In this document: piece after piece, positions 1 to 5,469 of the stretch | Layout of the letters: each line of letters begins with the position of its first letter | How positions within the stretch are numbered: position 1 is the stretch's first letter | Assembly (NCBI GenBank): GCA_026992695.1 | Contig: JALWYP010000321.1 | Location: forward strand, 1-5,469 | DNA from: Flavobacteriaceae bacterium | Lineage (GTDB): Bacteria; Bacteroidota; Bacteroidia; Flavobacteriales; Flavobacteriaceae | Direction: 5' to 3' | Length of the DNA stretch: 5,469 bases | Made by a program: the position numbers and the translations under genes | The notes under the pieces: generated by a model | What the model was told of the DNA's origin: nothing | Databases searched by the model: none | What the model saw: only the letters and a program-made list of their open reading frames with translations

Positions 1-41
1 CAATAACATAGTTCTACGATACTTTAATCGGAAAAAAATTT
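1..41 (+). other. Unassigned leader before the nucleotidyltransferase gene
   Basis: Two of the three plus-strand frames hit a stop early (4-6 and 9-11), so an upstream gene may end here, but too little is present to say which. I see no acceptable -33/-7 promoter pair and no Shine-Dalgarno. The A-rich GGAAAAAAATTT just before the ATG is typical of Bacteroidota translation starts. The operon therefore probably begins upstream of the window. Confidence 0.3.
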
Positions 42-1058
42 ATGAAAATAATCGTCCCAATGGCAGGTCGTGGTTCACGTCTTCGCCCGCATACATTAAC
101 CATCCCGAAACCGCTTATTCCGGTAGCAGGAAAACCCATTGTACATCAATTGGTAACCGAAATAGCCCAATTGCTTAACGAACCCATAGAAGAGATTGCT
201 TTTATACTGGGCGACCCGGCTTGGTTTGGTGATGAGGTAGTAGAAAAACTAAAAGAATTAGCCGTATCATTAGGTGCAAAACCCAGTATTTACCGGCAAC
301 TTAACCCCTTAGGAACCGGTCATGCCATTATGTGTGCTAAAGAATCACTGCAAGGTCCCGCCGTAATAGCCTATGCAGATACACTCATAAAAGCAACTTT
401 TAACTTAGACAAAACAGCCGATGCCGTAATTTGGACAAAAAAAGTAAAAAATCCCGAAGCCTACGGCGTGGTAAAACTTAACGAAAACCAAGAAATCATC
501 GAGCTGGTAGAAAAACCGCAAAAATTTGTTAGCAACCAAGCCGTTATAGGGATTTATTATTTTAAAGACGTTGGCGTACTAAAAAACGAATTGCAATATG
601 TGTTGGACAACAACATTATTAACGGTGGCGAATACCAAATTAACGATGGCATTAAACGCATGATGGCAAATGGAAAGCTCTTTAAAACAGGCACCGTTAA
701 TGAATGGATGGACTGCGGAAACAAAGACGTTACCGTAGAAACCAATACCAAAATGCTCCAATTTTTGCAACAGGATAAGAAAACGCTAATCTCCGATACC
801 GTTAAACTGGAAAACGCTACTATTATAGAACCTTGCTTTATTGATGAAGGGGTAATTATAAAAAACAGTACGGTAGGTCCTTATGTTTCGGTGGGAAAAG
901 GCACAATAATTGAGGATAGTAGCGTTAATGAAAGTATCATACAAACACATTCGGTAATAAAAAATGCAACATTACATAAAGCAATGATAGGAAACTATGT
1001 TACCTTTAACGCTAAATTTACCGATGTAAGTTTAGGAGATTACAGCCAATTAAAATAA
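42..1058 (+). CDS. Sugar-phosphate nucleotidyltransferase (NDP-sugar pyrophosphorylase family) with C-terminal left-handed beta-helix
   Basis: Cytoplasmic enzyme expected to join a sugar 1-phosphate to an NTP, giving an NDP-sugar and pyrophosphate for surface polysaccharide or glycoconjugate synthesis. The 338 residues begin with the nucleotide-binding signature MAGRGSRLRPHT (residues 7-18), followed by PKPLIPVAGKP (22-32). Other family marks are the presumed metal-binding Asp in YADT (D113), the EKP motif (157-159), GEYQIND (196-202) and the second acidic site WMDCGN (D224). From about residue 255 the sequence becomes hexapeptide-like (I/V every sixth residue, Gly-rich turns), indicating a left-handed beta-helix as in GlmU- or GlgC-type enzymes. 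Arg instead of the second Gly of GGxGxR occurs in flavobacterial relatives I recall, so activity is probably intact. The ATG at 42 places the motif correctly at the N-terminus. Base and sugar specificity cannot be read from sequence; RfbA-like (dTTP/glucose-1-P) and UTP/GlcNAc-1-P or mannose-1-P activities are all possible. First gene of the operon seen here, 3 nt before the TPR gene. Confidence 0.93.
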   Translation: MKIIVPMAGRGSRLRPHTLTIPKPLIPVAGKPIVHQLVTEIAQLLNEPIEEIAFILGDPAWFGDEVVEKLKELAVSLGAKPSIYRQLNPLGTGHAIMCAKESLQGPAVIAYADTLIKATFNLDKTADAVIWTKKVKNPEAYGVVKLNENQEIIELVEKPQKFVSNQAVIGIYYFKDVGVLKNELQYVLDNNIINGGEYQINDGIKRMMANGKLFKTGTVNEWMDCGNKDVTVETNTKMLQFLQQDKKTLISDTVKLENATIIEPCFIDEGVIIKNSTVGPYVSVGKGTIIEDSSVNESIIQTHSVIKNATLHKAMIGNYVTFNAKFTDVSLGDYSQLK

Positions 1059-1061
1059 CTA

Positions 1062-2438
1062 TTGAAAGCAATAACACACATATCTGTATTTAGTATCTTT
1101 TTAGCAATGTTGCTTCCGTTACAGAGTATCGCACAAAAAGATGCTCAAACCCCTCTTGAAGATGATTTGGGAAACGTAACCGATGTCTTTCAGGAAAACT
1201 TTTTTGAAGCCTTAAAACAACGCGCCATCGAAAATTACGAGTTGGCATTGGTTGCTTTAAAAAAAGCCGAAAAAGGAACTCGAAAGGATCCCGAAAACCA
1301 AGCTGTAATAAATTTTGAAAAAGCTAAAAATTATGTACAGCTAAGACGCTATGACGATGCCGAAGCATTTTATTTAAAAACCATCGAGACCGTTGGCGAA
1401 AAACCCGATTTACTTATTTCATTGTACGATTTATATTCATTGCAACGTAACTATGATAAGGCTATTGAGCTTGTAAAAAAGTTAATAATAAAAGATTCTC
1501 ATTACAAAGAAGATCTTGCCGGTTTGTACGTTAGAACCAAACAATATGAAAAAGCCCTTCCTATATTAGACGAATTAGATAAAAAATGGGGCGGAAGCCA
1601 GTACAGAAATGCCTTACGAAGACAAATTTACCGAGCTTCCGGAAACAAAAAAGGAGAAATAGACAAGCTAGTTGCCAAAATAAACAGCAAACCCAAAAAC
1701 GAACAAGAATACCTTAATCTCATTTACCTTTATAGCGAACAGGGTAACACAAAAAAAGCCTTTGAAACTGCTAAAGAATTACAAAAAAACTACCCGTCAT
1801 CTGAAAAAGTTCACCTGGCATTGTACAAATTTTATTTAACTGAAGGTTCTTTAGAAAAGGCGGTTGCTTCTATTAAAGTAATTGCTCGTTCGCAACAAAT
1901 AGAAAGCCAAAATAAATACCGAATTTTAGACGATTTTTTGGCATTTATCGCTACCCGAACACAATACAATAAATACTTAGAACAGGTAGTTGAATGGTTT
2001 GCACAACAAGATAATAACGGAACTTTTTATTTTCAGTTGGGAAAATTCTTTTTGGAAAAAGACAAAGAAAAGGCATTAACTTACTTTGAAAAAGGGTTGA
2101 AAAACGATAGTGATAACTATAAATTAATAAAACAAACCCTTCGGTTGCAATTAGACCTAAACCAATTTGAAAAAGCTAAAAATCTTAGTGATAGAAGCCT
2201 AGAGGTTTTTCCTTCGCAACCCGAATTATACTTGCTAAACGGAAAAGCAAACAATAACCTTCAACAATGGGACGACGCCATAGAAAGCCTCGAAACAGGA
2301 TTGGATTTTTTGTTGGATAATCCGAAAATCGAAATTCAATTTTACAACCAACTTATCGAAGCCTATTCCAAAAAAGGAAATACTAAAAAAGCAAAAATGT
2401 ATGAACAAAAACGAAAAGCCCTTCAACCCGAAAACTAA
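1062..2438 (+). CDS. Exported tetratricopeptide-repeat protein (TTG start)
   Basis: A 458-residue protein with an N-terminal signal peptide (about 1-24: basic start, hydrophobic core VFSIFLAMLLPL, cleavage near SIA/Q) and then almost solid helical repeats. I can pick out about ten TPR units, roughly at 46-79, 80-113, 114-147, 148-180, 213-247, 248-281, 320-352, 353-386, 387-420 and 425-455. They show the usual small residue and Tyr/Ala pattern, for example YDDAEAFYLKTIE, YDKAIELVKKLI, QYEKALPILDEL and WDDAIESLETGL. There is no lipobox, no trailing membrane segment and no type IX C-terminal sorting domain, so a soluble periplasmic scaffold is inferred. The start is TTG at 1062: the first in-frame ATG (1107) falls inside the signal peptide and would destroy it, while TTG lies 3 nt after the previous stop. 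The binding partner is unknown; the neighbours suggest envelope assembly. Confidence 0.9.
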   Translation: MKAITHISVFSIFLAMLLPLQSIAQKDAQTPLEDDLGNVTDVFQENFFEALKQRAIENYELALVALKKAEKGTRKDPENQAVINFEKAKNYVQLRRYDDAEAFYLKTIETVGEKPDLLISLYDLYSLQRNYDKAIELVKKLIIKDSHYKEDLAGLYVRTKQYEKALPILDELDKKWGGSQYRNALRRQIYRASGNKKGEIDKLVAKINSKPKNEQEYLNLIYLYSEQGNTKKAFETAKELQKNYPSSEKVHLALYKFYLTEGSLEKAVASIKVIARSQQIESQNKYRILDDFLAFIATRTQYNKYLEQVVEWFAQQDNNGTFYFQLGKFFLEKDKEKALTYFEKGLKNDSDNYKLIKQTLRLQLDLNQFEKAKNLSDRSLEVFPSQPELYLLNGKANNNLQQWDDAIESLETGLDFLLDNPKIEIQFYNQLIEAYSKKGNTKKAKMYEQKRKALQPEN

Positions 2439-2471
2439 CTTTTTTAAATGAGCATAAACTATTTTAAACAA

Positions 2472-3041
2472 ATGAAATCATTCAAGTTGCCCATAGTTGT
2501 ACTCCTGCTTATTTGTTTTGTTCAAGGAGTTGCGCAGGAAAAAAATAGAAGCGAACAAATTAAACGAATAAAAGAAAATTTTAATCAAATCAACTCTGTT
2601 ACCCAATGGGATAGCATTGTTCGTCTTCCGTTTTTTGAGAGTACCGAAGGAGGTGAAGCAGCTTATTTTTATAAGAACGCGCAGCTTAAAAAAATCATCA
2701 CGCATCAATTTGGTGAAACTTTTAAATCGATAACCGAATATTATTTAGACAACGATAATCTTTCCTTTATTTACGAAAAGTTCTTCCGCTACAATCGTCC
2801 TATTACTTGGGATTCAACAGCGATGAAAGAAAATAACGACAATCAGGTTTGGGATATAAAAAAATCTGTTATTAAAGAAAAAAGAAACTATTTTTACAAC
2901 AACCTGTTACTAAAGCAAATTATAACCACGCCCGATGAAACACGCACACAGCTTTCCGGTTTAACCGAAGAAGAAACTAAACAATTGCAAGCGTTTCATG
3001 CCATGATTTTGCTAAAAGATAATCCAAATACCGGAAACTAA
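2472..3041 (+). CDS. Small exported protein of unknown function with YwqK-like hairpin repeats
   Basis: From the ATG at 2472 this is a 189-residue protein with a clean signal peptide (MKSFK, then PIVVLLLICFVQG, cleavage near VAQ/E). An in-frame ATG at 2448 would add eight residues (MSINYFKQ) and stretch the n-region to 13 residues; it cannot be excluded, but 2472 is preferred for the signal peptide and the A-rich leader before it. I do not recognise a named family, though similar unnamed proteins next to TPR and DUF4292 genes in flavobacteria seem familiar. The mature part holds at least three short motifs of the form aromatic-aromatic-x-N/D-x-x-L-x-x-I (YFYKNAQLKKII, YYLDNDNLSFIY, YFYNNLLLKQII), reminiscent of the beta-hairpins of YwqK/MORN-like repeats. 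It also has the segment FRYNRPITWDSTAMKENND. There is no lipobox and no membrane segment after cleavage, so it is probably periplasmic. It ends 1 nt before the DUF4292 gene, so it is probably co-expressed. Confidence 0.85.
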   Translation: MKSFKLPIVVLLLICFVQGVAQEKNRSEQIKRIKENFNQINSVTQWDSIVRLPFFESTEGGEAAYFYKNAQLKKIITHQFGETFKSITEYYLDNDNLSFIYEKFFRYNRPITWDSTAMKENNDNQVWDIKKSVIKEKRNYFYNNLLLKQIITTPDETRTQLSGLTEEETKQLQAFHAMILLKDNPNTGN

Positions 3042-3042
3042 T

Positions 3043-3837
3043 ATGTGTATAAAACATTTTATAACATATCGCATCGTTTTACTATTTCTGGTTTTAGGAA
3101 TGTTCGCTTCTTGTAAAGGAACCAAAGCCGTAAGCGGAAGTTCTATACCTAGCAAACATCTAAGCACCAAACAACTTATACAGGCTCATAGTGGCGCAAT
3201 CCCACAATTTAAAACCCTTGCCGCTCGGTTACAAGTAAAATACGAAGACCCGAAAAGTAGTAAAAGCATTACGGTAAGCCTGCGGATGGAAAAAGATAAA
3301 AACATTTGGATTAAAGCTTCTATTTTAGGTGTAACTTTGGCAAAAGTGCTCATTACACCGGACAGAGTAAGCTATTACGAAACCCTTTCAAACACTTATT
3401 TTGATGGTGATTTTACACTAATAAGCAATTGGCTTGGCGCCGAAATAGATTTTAAACAAGCTCAAAATATATTGTTAGGACAATCTATCTTTTCGTTAGA
3501 TACCAATTATAACCTTAGTGTTTTTAATAACAAATACAAATTAGAACCGCAAAAGCAACCGGATAATTTTATTTATTCCATCTTATTAAATCCCGATACT
3601 TTTACCGTAAACTACGAGTCGCTAAGTCAACCGCACGAGAATCGATTATTAACCGTTTTTTACGGAAATTATACAAAAATTAACAACAGTTATTATCCTT
3701 CAAAAATACATATAACAAGTACCGAAAACGAAGAAAAAACCAATATTAACCTAACCTATAAAAAAATAGATGTAAATGCACCGGTACGATTTCCGTTTAC
3801 TATCCCTAACGGTTATAAAGAAATAATTTTAGATTAA
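3043..3837 (+). CDS. DUF4292 family lipoprotein, probable LolA/LolB-like fold
   Basis: A 264-residue lipoprotein. The N-terminus (MCIKHFITYR, then IVLLFLVLGMFAS) leads to a lipobox FAS-C with the lipidated Cys at residue 24. The residues after Cys (KGTK) lack the acidic run that marks surface export of lipoproteins in Bacteroidota, so the mature protein probably faces the periplasm on the outer membrane. The rest fits DUF4292 as I know it: an amphipathic opening helix (TKQLIQAHSG), then alternating strands such as LAARLQVKYED, SITVSLRMEKDKNIWIKASI, GVTLAKVLITPDRVSYYETLSNTYFDGDF and later FTVNYESL / TNINLTYKKIDVNAPVRFPFTIP. This pattern of a long curved sheet with the phrase 'I.P..v.yyd...yf.g' is shared with LolA/LolB-type lipoprotein carriers, so a role in accepting or inserting lipoproteins at the outer membrane is a reasonable inference, not shown here. 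The gene sits 1 nt after its neighbour and abuts the envC-like gene with no gap. Confidence 0.9.
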   Translation: MCIKHFITYRIVLLFLVLGMFASCKGTKAVSGSSIPSKHLSTKQLIQAHSGAIPQFKTLAARLQVKYEDPKSSKSITVSLRMEKDKNIWIKASILGVTLAKVLITPDRVSYYETLSNTYFDGDFTLISNWLGAEIDFKQAQNILLGQSIFSLDTNYNLSVFNNKYKLEPQKQPDNFIYSILLNPDTFTVNYESLSQPHENRLLTVFYGNYTKINNSYYPSKIHITSTENEEKTNINLTYKKIDVNAPVRFPFTIPNGYKEIILD

Positions 3838-5064
3838 ATGAAAGGGTTTATACCATATCTGTTTTTGTTTTTTTTCTTTTTAGGAAGCAATTTTGCTTTT
3901 GCACAGCCCTCTAAGCAGAAACAACTTGAAGAAAAAAGACAACTTATTTTAAAGCAAATTAAAAAAATAAACTCCTTACTTTTTAAAACTAAAAAAGAAG
4001 AAAAAAATGTTCTTTCTCAAGTTGAAGATTTAGACACCCGGATTGATGCAATGGAACGGCTCATTAAGATTACCAACCAACAAGCCAATTTACTCACCCG
4101 AAAAATTAACGACAATCAATCAAAAATCACATTATTACGAAAAGAATTAAAACAACTTAAAGAAGACTATGCCTCTATGATTGTAAAGTCGTACAAAAAT
4201 AAATCGCAACAAAGCAGGATTATGTTTTTGTTATCTTCTGAAGATTTTCTACAAGCCTACAAACGGTTTCAGTATATGAAACAATACACCAAATACCGTA
4301 AAAAACAAGGGATTGAAATTCAGGAAAAAACCGAAGAATTACAGCAATTAAACACCCGGTTGGCTGGTCAAAAAAAAGAAAAACAAAAACTAATTAATGA
4401 AAACCGTACTGCCAAAGCCAACTTGTTAAAAGAAAAACAACAACAAAAAGAAATGATAGCATCATTACGAAAAAACGAAAATAAATATGCAAAACAAATA
4501 CGAGCCAAACAACGCGAAGCTGCAAAAATAGACAAACAGATTGATGCCTTAATTGCCGCTGCCATTGCTGCTTCTAACAAAAAGTCCGGTAAATCCGGAA
4601 ATACAAAATCTACTTCCTTTGCACTTACCGCCGAGGCAAAGGCGCTTGCTACAAATTTTACAAATAACAAAGGAAAATTACCTTGGCCCCTAAAAACAGG
4701 TGTTGTTGTAAAACGATTTGGAACCACCCGTCATCCACAATTACCCAATGTTACAACGTATTGCAGTGGCGTAGAAATTGCCACCGATAAAAATGCACAA
4801 GCAAGGGCTGTTTTTGATGGCGAAGTCATGCAAATACAAAAACTAAAAGGTGCTAACAAAGCAGTTTTTATACAACACGGTAATTATATCACTGTTTATA
4901 GTAATTTAACCGGTGTTACCGTACAAAAAGGAGACAAAATTAAAACAAAGCAAGTATTGGGCAATGTAGTTACGAATCCCCTAACTCATAAAACAATTTT
5001 AAAATTCTTAATTTATAAAAACGCCACAAAATTAAATCCTGCCGATTGGATTTACCGAATGTAA
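3838..5064 (+). CDS. envC: EnvC-type murein hydrolase activator: coiled coil plus degenerate LytM (M23) domain
   Basis: A 408-residue exported protein. It has a signal peptide (about 1-22, cleavage AFA/Q), a long Lys/Gln/Glu-rich coiled coil (about 24-235), an Ala-rich then Ser/Gly/Lys linker (about 236-260) and a C-terminal LytM/peptidase M23 domain (about 280-408, starting LPWPLKTGVVVKRFG). Zinc-site residues of active M23 enzymes are replaced: the HxGxD motif reads CSGVE (C309, E313), YAHL reads YSNL (N356), and the HxH position reads ILK (I387, K389). Only the His of IQHGNY (H347) remains. This matches EnvC/NlpD-like proteins, which do not cut peptidoglycan themselves but activate amidases at the division site; in proteobacteria the EnvC coiled coil is held by FtsEX. 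The gene starts directly after the DUF4292 stop codon and is the last clear gene of the operon. The length is normal and the C-terminus (LNPADWIYRM) looks complete. The exact partner amidase is not in the window. Confidence 0.92.
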   Translation: MKGFIPYLFLFFFFLGSNFAFAQPSKQKQLEEKRQLILKQIKKINSLLFKTKKEEKNVLSQVEDLDTRIDAMERLIKITNQQANLLTRKINDNQSKITLLRKELKQLKEDYASMIVKSYKNKSQQSRIMFLLSSEDFLQAYKRFQYMKQYTKYRKKQGIEIQEKTEELQQLNTRLAGQKKEKQKLINENRTAKANLLKEKQQQKEMIASLRKNENKYAKQIRAKQREAAKIDKQIDALIAAAIAASNKKSGKSGNTKSTSFALTAEAKALATNFTNNKGKLPWPLKTGVVVKRFGTTRHPQLPNVTTYCSGVEIATDKNAQARAVFDGEVMQIQKLKGANKAVFIQHGNYITVYSNLTGVTVQKGDKIKTKQVLGNVVTNPLTHKTILKFLIYKNATKLNPADWIYRM

Positions 5065-5183
5065 GTTGTTATGTACAAGAGGTAGAGCACAAACATCCGC
5101 AGTGGCGGTATAATGCCATTTTACAAACGGCAGAAAAAAATTTGATTACTTCCCCGGAAACCATACGGGCAATCATAAAATAG
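5046..5183 (+). pseudogene. Possible gene remnant or tiny ORF overlapping the end of envC
   Basis: In a frame different from envC, sequence is open from about 5019 to a TAG at 5181-5183. It has no ATG; TTG at 5046 is the only evident alternative start. The downstream part translates as EVEHKHPQWRYNAILQTAEK followed by NLITSPETIRAIIK. This has a balanced, protein-like composition (Trp, His, Pro, Tyr, ending in an amphipathic helix) rather than the Lys/Asn/Ile bias of random AT-rich frames. I do not recognise the family. It could be the 3' end of a gene whose 5' part has been lost, an unusual non-ATG small gene translationally coupled to envC, or chance. The stretch also carries a short hairpin CCGC-AGTG-GCGG (5097-5108) without a T-run. 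Confidence 0.25.
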
Positions 5184-5203
5184 GGCAAATATGCCTATTA
5201 AAT

Positions 5204-5234
5204 TTTGGTAATAGTATACTTTTTTGTATATTTG
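5204..5234 (+). promoter_or_regulatory. Bacteroidota-type sigma-70 promoter (-33 TTTG, -7 TATATTTG)
   Basis: TTTG at 5204-5207 is followed after 19 nt by TATATTTG at 5227-5234. This is a full match to the TTTG / TAnnTTTG housekeeping promoter of Bacteroidota with spacing in the accepted range. Transcription would start around 5239-5242. No plus-strand gene follows, so it probably drives the small RNA candidate. An inverted repeat TATAC-TTTTTT-GTATA (5215-5230) overlaps the -7 box. Confidence 0.7.
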
Positions 5235-5239
5235 CAGTC

Positions 5240-5312
5240 GACGGCGATTCGGTTAAGAGCCGCTTCGCCACTAGCAGGGCTCAATAAGTATTTATTGGGC
5301 TTTTGTTTTTTT
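5240..5312 (+). ncRNA. Candidate small RNA, about 70 nt, with own promoter and terminator
   Basis: The transcript predicted from the promoter at 5204-5234 to the terminator T-run would be about 70 nt. Its 5' half is markedly more GC-rich than its surroundings and can fold: GGCGA (5243-5247) pairs with TCGCC (5265-5269), and inside it CGG (5250-5252) pairs with CCG (5260-5262), with a small symmetric internal loop between. An alternative is CGGC (5242-5245) with GCCG (5259-5262). The 3' half is the terminator hairpin, separated by ACTAGCAG. There is no convincing reading frame confined to the transcript. It lacks tRNA T-arm or anticodon-arm signals, and I cannot match it to a named RNA class. 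A short leader that terminates before a lost downstream gene is the main alternative. Confidence 0.45.
5279..5312 (+). terminator. Intrinsic (Rho-independent) terminator
   Basis: A nine-base-pair stem, GCTCAATAA (5279-5287) with TTATTGGGC (5292-5300), includes one G-U pair and has loop GTAT. It is followed at once by TTTTGTTTTTTT (5301-5312). The T-run is on the plus strand only, so it acts on rightward transcription. It ends 17 nt before the stop codon of the convergent minus-strand gene. It would end the candidate small RNA and also any read-through from the envC operon, for which no good terminator lies nearer. Confidence 0.85.
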
Positions 5313-5329
5313 ATAGCGTGTAAGTACTA

Positions 5330-5469
5330 TTATCCGCAACAACTTTCCCCGTTATCTTTTATTCCCAACTTACGTAAAATATCTTCCATTAAGCACCATT
5401 TGGTAAATGAAGATTGAAGTAAATTAGCTCCAACAAACAGCGTAAACCACAACCAATTCGGGTTTATAT
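5330..5469 (-). CDS. DUF2892-type small membrane protein, C-terminal part (cut by window edge)
   Basis: The minus-strand frame is open from the window edge to a TAA at 5332-5330 and gives the last 45 residues. It reads INPNWLWFTLFVGANLLQSS, then FTKWCLMEDILRKLGIKDNG and ESCCG. The pattern W-L...FVG.NL.QS.FT..C.[LM]E.IL.KLG is the second membrane segment and following helix of DUF2892 (YgaP-like inner-membrane) proteins, where the usual text is FTGFCPLE; here it is FTKWCLME, keeping the Cys but not the Pro. The tail ends in a vicinal Cys-Cys. Such proteins are short membrane proteins, sometimes linked to rhodanese domains and sulfur handling, but the function here is unknown. The gene is transcribed toward the small RNA and the envC operon. 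I see no intrinsic terminator for it on its own strand in the window. Confidence 0.72.
   Translation of the reverse strand, partial: INPNWLWFTLFVGANLLQSSFTKWCLMEDILRKLGIKDNGESCCG

Noticed and set aside
18..27. -7-like box (TACTTTAA) before the nucleotidyltransferase gene
   Set aside because: It mismatches TAnnTTTG at the key G and has no TTTG box at the right distance within the window.
557..770. Two overlapping minus-strand ORFs inside the nucleotidyltransferase gene
   Set aside because: They lie antisense to conserved catalytic motifs (GEYQIND, WMDCGN) and show no protein-like features of their own.
2235..2708. Two minus-strand ORFs over the TPR and small exported protein genes
   Set aside because: Antisense shadows of well-supported plus-strand genes with signal peptides; low-complexity Phe/Ile/Leu content.
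4368..4727. Minus-strand ORF of 119 codons inside envC
   Set aside because: Antisense shadow of the lysine-rich coiled-coil region; its Phe/Ser/Ala-rich composition is what the reverse complement of AAA/GAA-rich codons gives.
5097..5108. Hairpin CCGC-AGTG-GCGG as terminator of the envC operon
   Set aside because: The stem is only four base pairs and no T-run follows, so it is not an intrinsic terminator.
5184..5195. Hairpin GGCA-AATA-TGCC as terminator
   Set aside because: Short and weak, followed by ATTAAATTTT rather than a continuous T-run; the good terminator is at 5279-5312.
5240..5300. tRNA or tRNA fragment
   Set aside because: There is no TTCGAA-type T-arm, no acceptor pairing and no anticodon arm; the two hairpins do not form a cloverleaf on either strand.
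5205..5417. Plus-strand ORF of 70 codons
   Set aside because: It runs through the promoter -7 box, the candidate RNA hairpins and the terminator T-run, then through the DUF2892-like gene in antisense. The translation shows no domain pattern.

Overview
The window looks like chromosomal DNA of a Bacteroidota, most likely a member of the Flavobacteriia. The base composition is AT-rich, Shine-Dalgarno sequences are absent, and the signal peptides end in the 'AQ' style typical of the group. The protein families (DUF4292 lipoprotein, a flavobacterial sugar-phosphate nucleotidyltransferase, an EnvC-like protein with a degenerate LytM domain) and a -33/-7 promoter of the Bacteroidota type (TTTG, 19 nt, TATATTTG) point the same way. 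I cannot name the species.

Positions 42-5064 hold five same-strand genes packed with gaps of 3, 9 (or 33), 1 and 0 nt, almost certainly one operon. The order is: cytoplasmic sugar-phosphate nucleotidyltransferase with a left-handed beta-helix tail; exported TPR protein starting at TTG; small exported protein of unknown function with YwqK-like hairpin repeats; DUF4292 outer-membrane lipoprotein of probable LolA/LolB-like fold; and an EnvC-type murein hydrolase activator. Four of the five products carry export signals, and the fifth makes activated sugars. The theme is therefore cell-envelope construction: precursor supply, lipoprotein or outer-membrane assembly, and control of peptidoglycan cleavage at division. 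The first 41 bases are the tail of something upstream that cannot be assigned.

Positions 5065-5469 are different. A short open frame without an ATG (about 5046-5183) may be a gene remnant. After it comes a strong promoter-like pair of boxes, about 70 nt able to fold into a GC-rich hairpin, and a textbook intrinsic terminator ending at 5312. Together these form a compact candidate small-RNA gene, the most interesting item here. Converging on it from the right is the 3' end of a minus-strand gene for a small DUF2892-type membrane protein, cut by the window edge. No RNA gene of a known class, CRISPR array, insertion sequence or defence system was recognised.
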